NCBI RefSeq assembly: GCF_003833015.1
Contig: NZ_RJLQ01000016.1
Location: forward strand, 1-64,000
Length of the DNA: 64,000 nt
Reading direction: 5' to 3'
Origin: Clostridium sp. E02
Lineage (GTDB): Bacteria > Bacillota > Clostridia > Lachnospirales > Lachnospiraceae
The position numbers and the translations under genes are program-made. The first letter of the stretch is position 1. The number at the start of each line of letters is the position of its first letter. Under the pieces are notes generated by a model. That model worked only from the letters and a program-made list of their open reading frames with translations, was not told the origin of the DNA and searched no databases. This document shows positions 63,745 to 64,000 of this stretch, piece by piece.

Positions 63745-64000
63745 ATGTCTATTACTGGTCAAAGAATTAAAGAAAGAAGAAAACAACTCGAATTAAGTGC
63801 AGACGATGTTGCGGATCTGCTAGGAGTCTCAAGATCCACCATATTCCGATATGAAAGTGGGCATATAGAGAAGGTTCCTGCTAATGTACTAGAACGCTTG
63901 GCTGAAATTTTGAATACGACTCCCGCTTATCTTATGGGCTGGAAGGATGATGATACCTACCCTCACCATACTGCGGATTATACAAAGTGGCAGAAGGACT
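63745..64000 (+). CDS. XRE-family regulator, second tandem copy (partial at window end)
   Basis: The first 85 codons of a second XRE gene. Through the first 68 residues it differs from the preceding copy at four positions (I/N at 3, E/A at 16, D/N at 21, R/K near 51 by the counting from MSxTG), then diverges after GWKD. GGAGGATTCATT precedes the ATG. Truncated only by the window end. Recent tandem duplication, with the operator copied too. Confidence 0.85.
   Translation, partial: MSITGQRIKERRKQLELSADDVADLLGVSRSTIFRYESGHIEKVPANVLERLAEILNTTPAYLMGWKDDDTYPHHTADYTKWQKD

Overview
The window looks like chromosome of a spore-forming, low-GC Firmicute of the Lachnospiraceae (Clostridium cluster XIVa; a Lacrimispora-type organism would fit, but that is inference from overall impression, not a search). 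Signs for this are dipicolinate synthase genes (spoVFA/spoVFB), strong GGAGG ribosome binding sites, the rpsF-ssb-rpsR operon followed by a DUF951 gene, and many PTS and ABC sugar uptake systems with LicT-, RpiR-, LysR- and AraC-type regulators. Most genes lie on the minus strand.

Layout. 1-230: tail of a probable insertion-sequence transposase. 0.2-9.6 kb: topB, then a nickel-type (Nik/Dpp family) ABC operon read leftward from a LysR gene (LysR, nikA-, nikB-, nikC-, nikD-, nikE-like, then an AstE/AspA-like zinc deacylase). 9.6-9.8 kb: a putative small RNA gene. 9.8-13.1 kb: an esterase and, divergent from it, a decayed GH31 glucosidase pseudogene. 13.1-16.3 kb: a GltS-type symporter and RraA-like aldolase divergent from a second LysR gene, then a second copy of the small RNA. 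16.3-24.4 kb: a galactofuranose-type ABC transporter (ytfQRT-yjfF order) with a YesM/YesN-like two-component system. 24.6-30.5 kb: esterase lipoprotein and a licT-bglP-bglH beta-glucoside operon with two RAT/terminator switches. 31-34.7 kb: a PTS EIIBC divergent from a mannonate-dehydratase-like enzyme and a GntR regulator. 34.7-38.4 kb: a second antiterminator-controlled PTS operon (EIIA, BglG-type regulator, EIIBC, ChbG/YdjC deacetylase) with its own RAT leader. 38.4-44 kb: a D-glucosaminate operon (dgaABCDEF type) divergent from an RpiR regulator. 44-47.8 kb: GNAT, TIM-barrel isomerase, a methyltransferase remnant and an orphan polymorphic-toxin C-terminus with a likely immunity gene. 47.9-49.4 kb: rpsF-ssb-rpsR and DUF951. 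49.4-58.2 kb: aldo/keto reductase, sirtuin, two acetyltransferase-like genes, zinc-ribbon membrane protein, AraC regulator, a Crh/HPr-like protein, dapA divergent from spoVFA-spoVFB, and a GNAT. 58.3-62.9 kb: fructose-type PTS operon (RpiR regulator, fruK, fruA, class II aldolase). 62.9-64 kb: a small HTH gene and tandem near-identical XRE regulators, the second cut by the window end.

The theme is carbohydrate and amino-sugar uptake: the ABC and five PTS permeases feed phosphoglycosidase, aldolase, kinase and deacetylase steps, most with a local regulator. The least explained elements are the two paralogous ~130-nt RNA genes, each with its own sigma-A-like promoter, three conserved hairpins and a terminator; a HPr-like protein that lacks the phospho-accepting histidine; the orphan toxin tip; and the duplicated XRE genes with a palindrome overlapping their -35 boxes.
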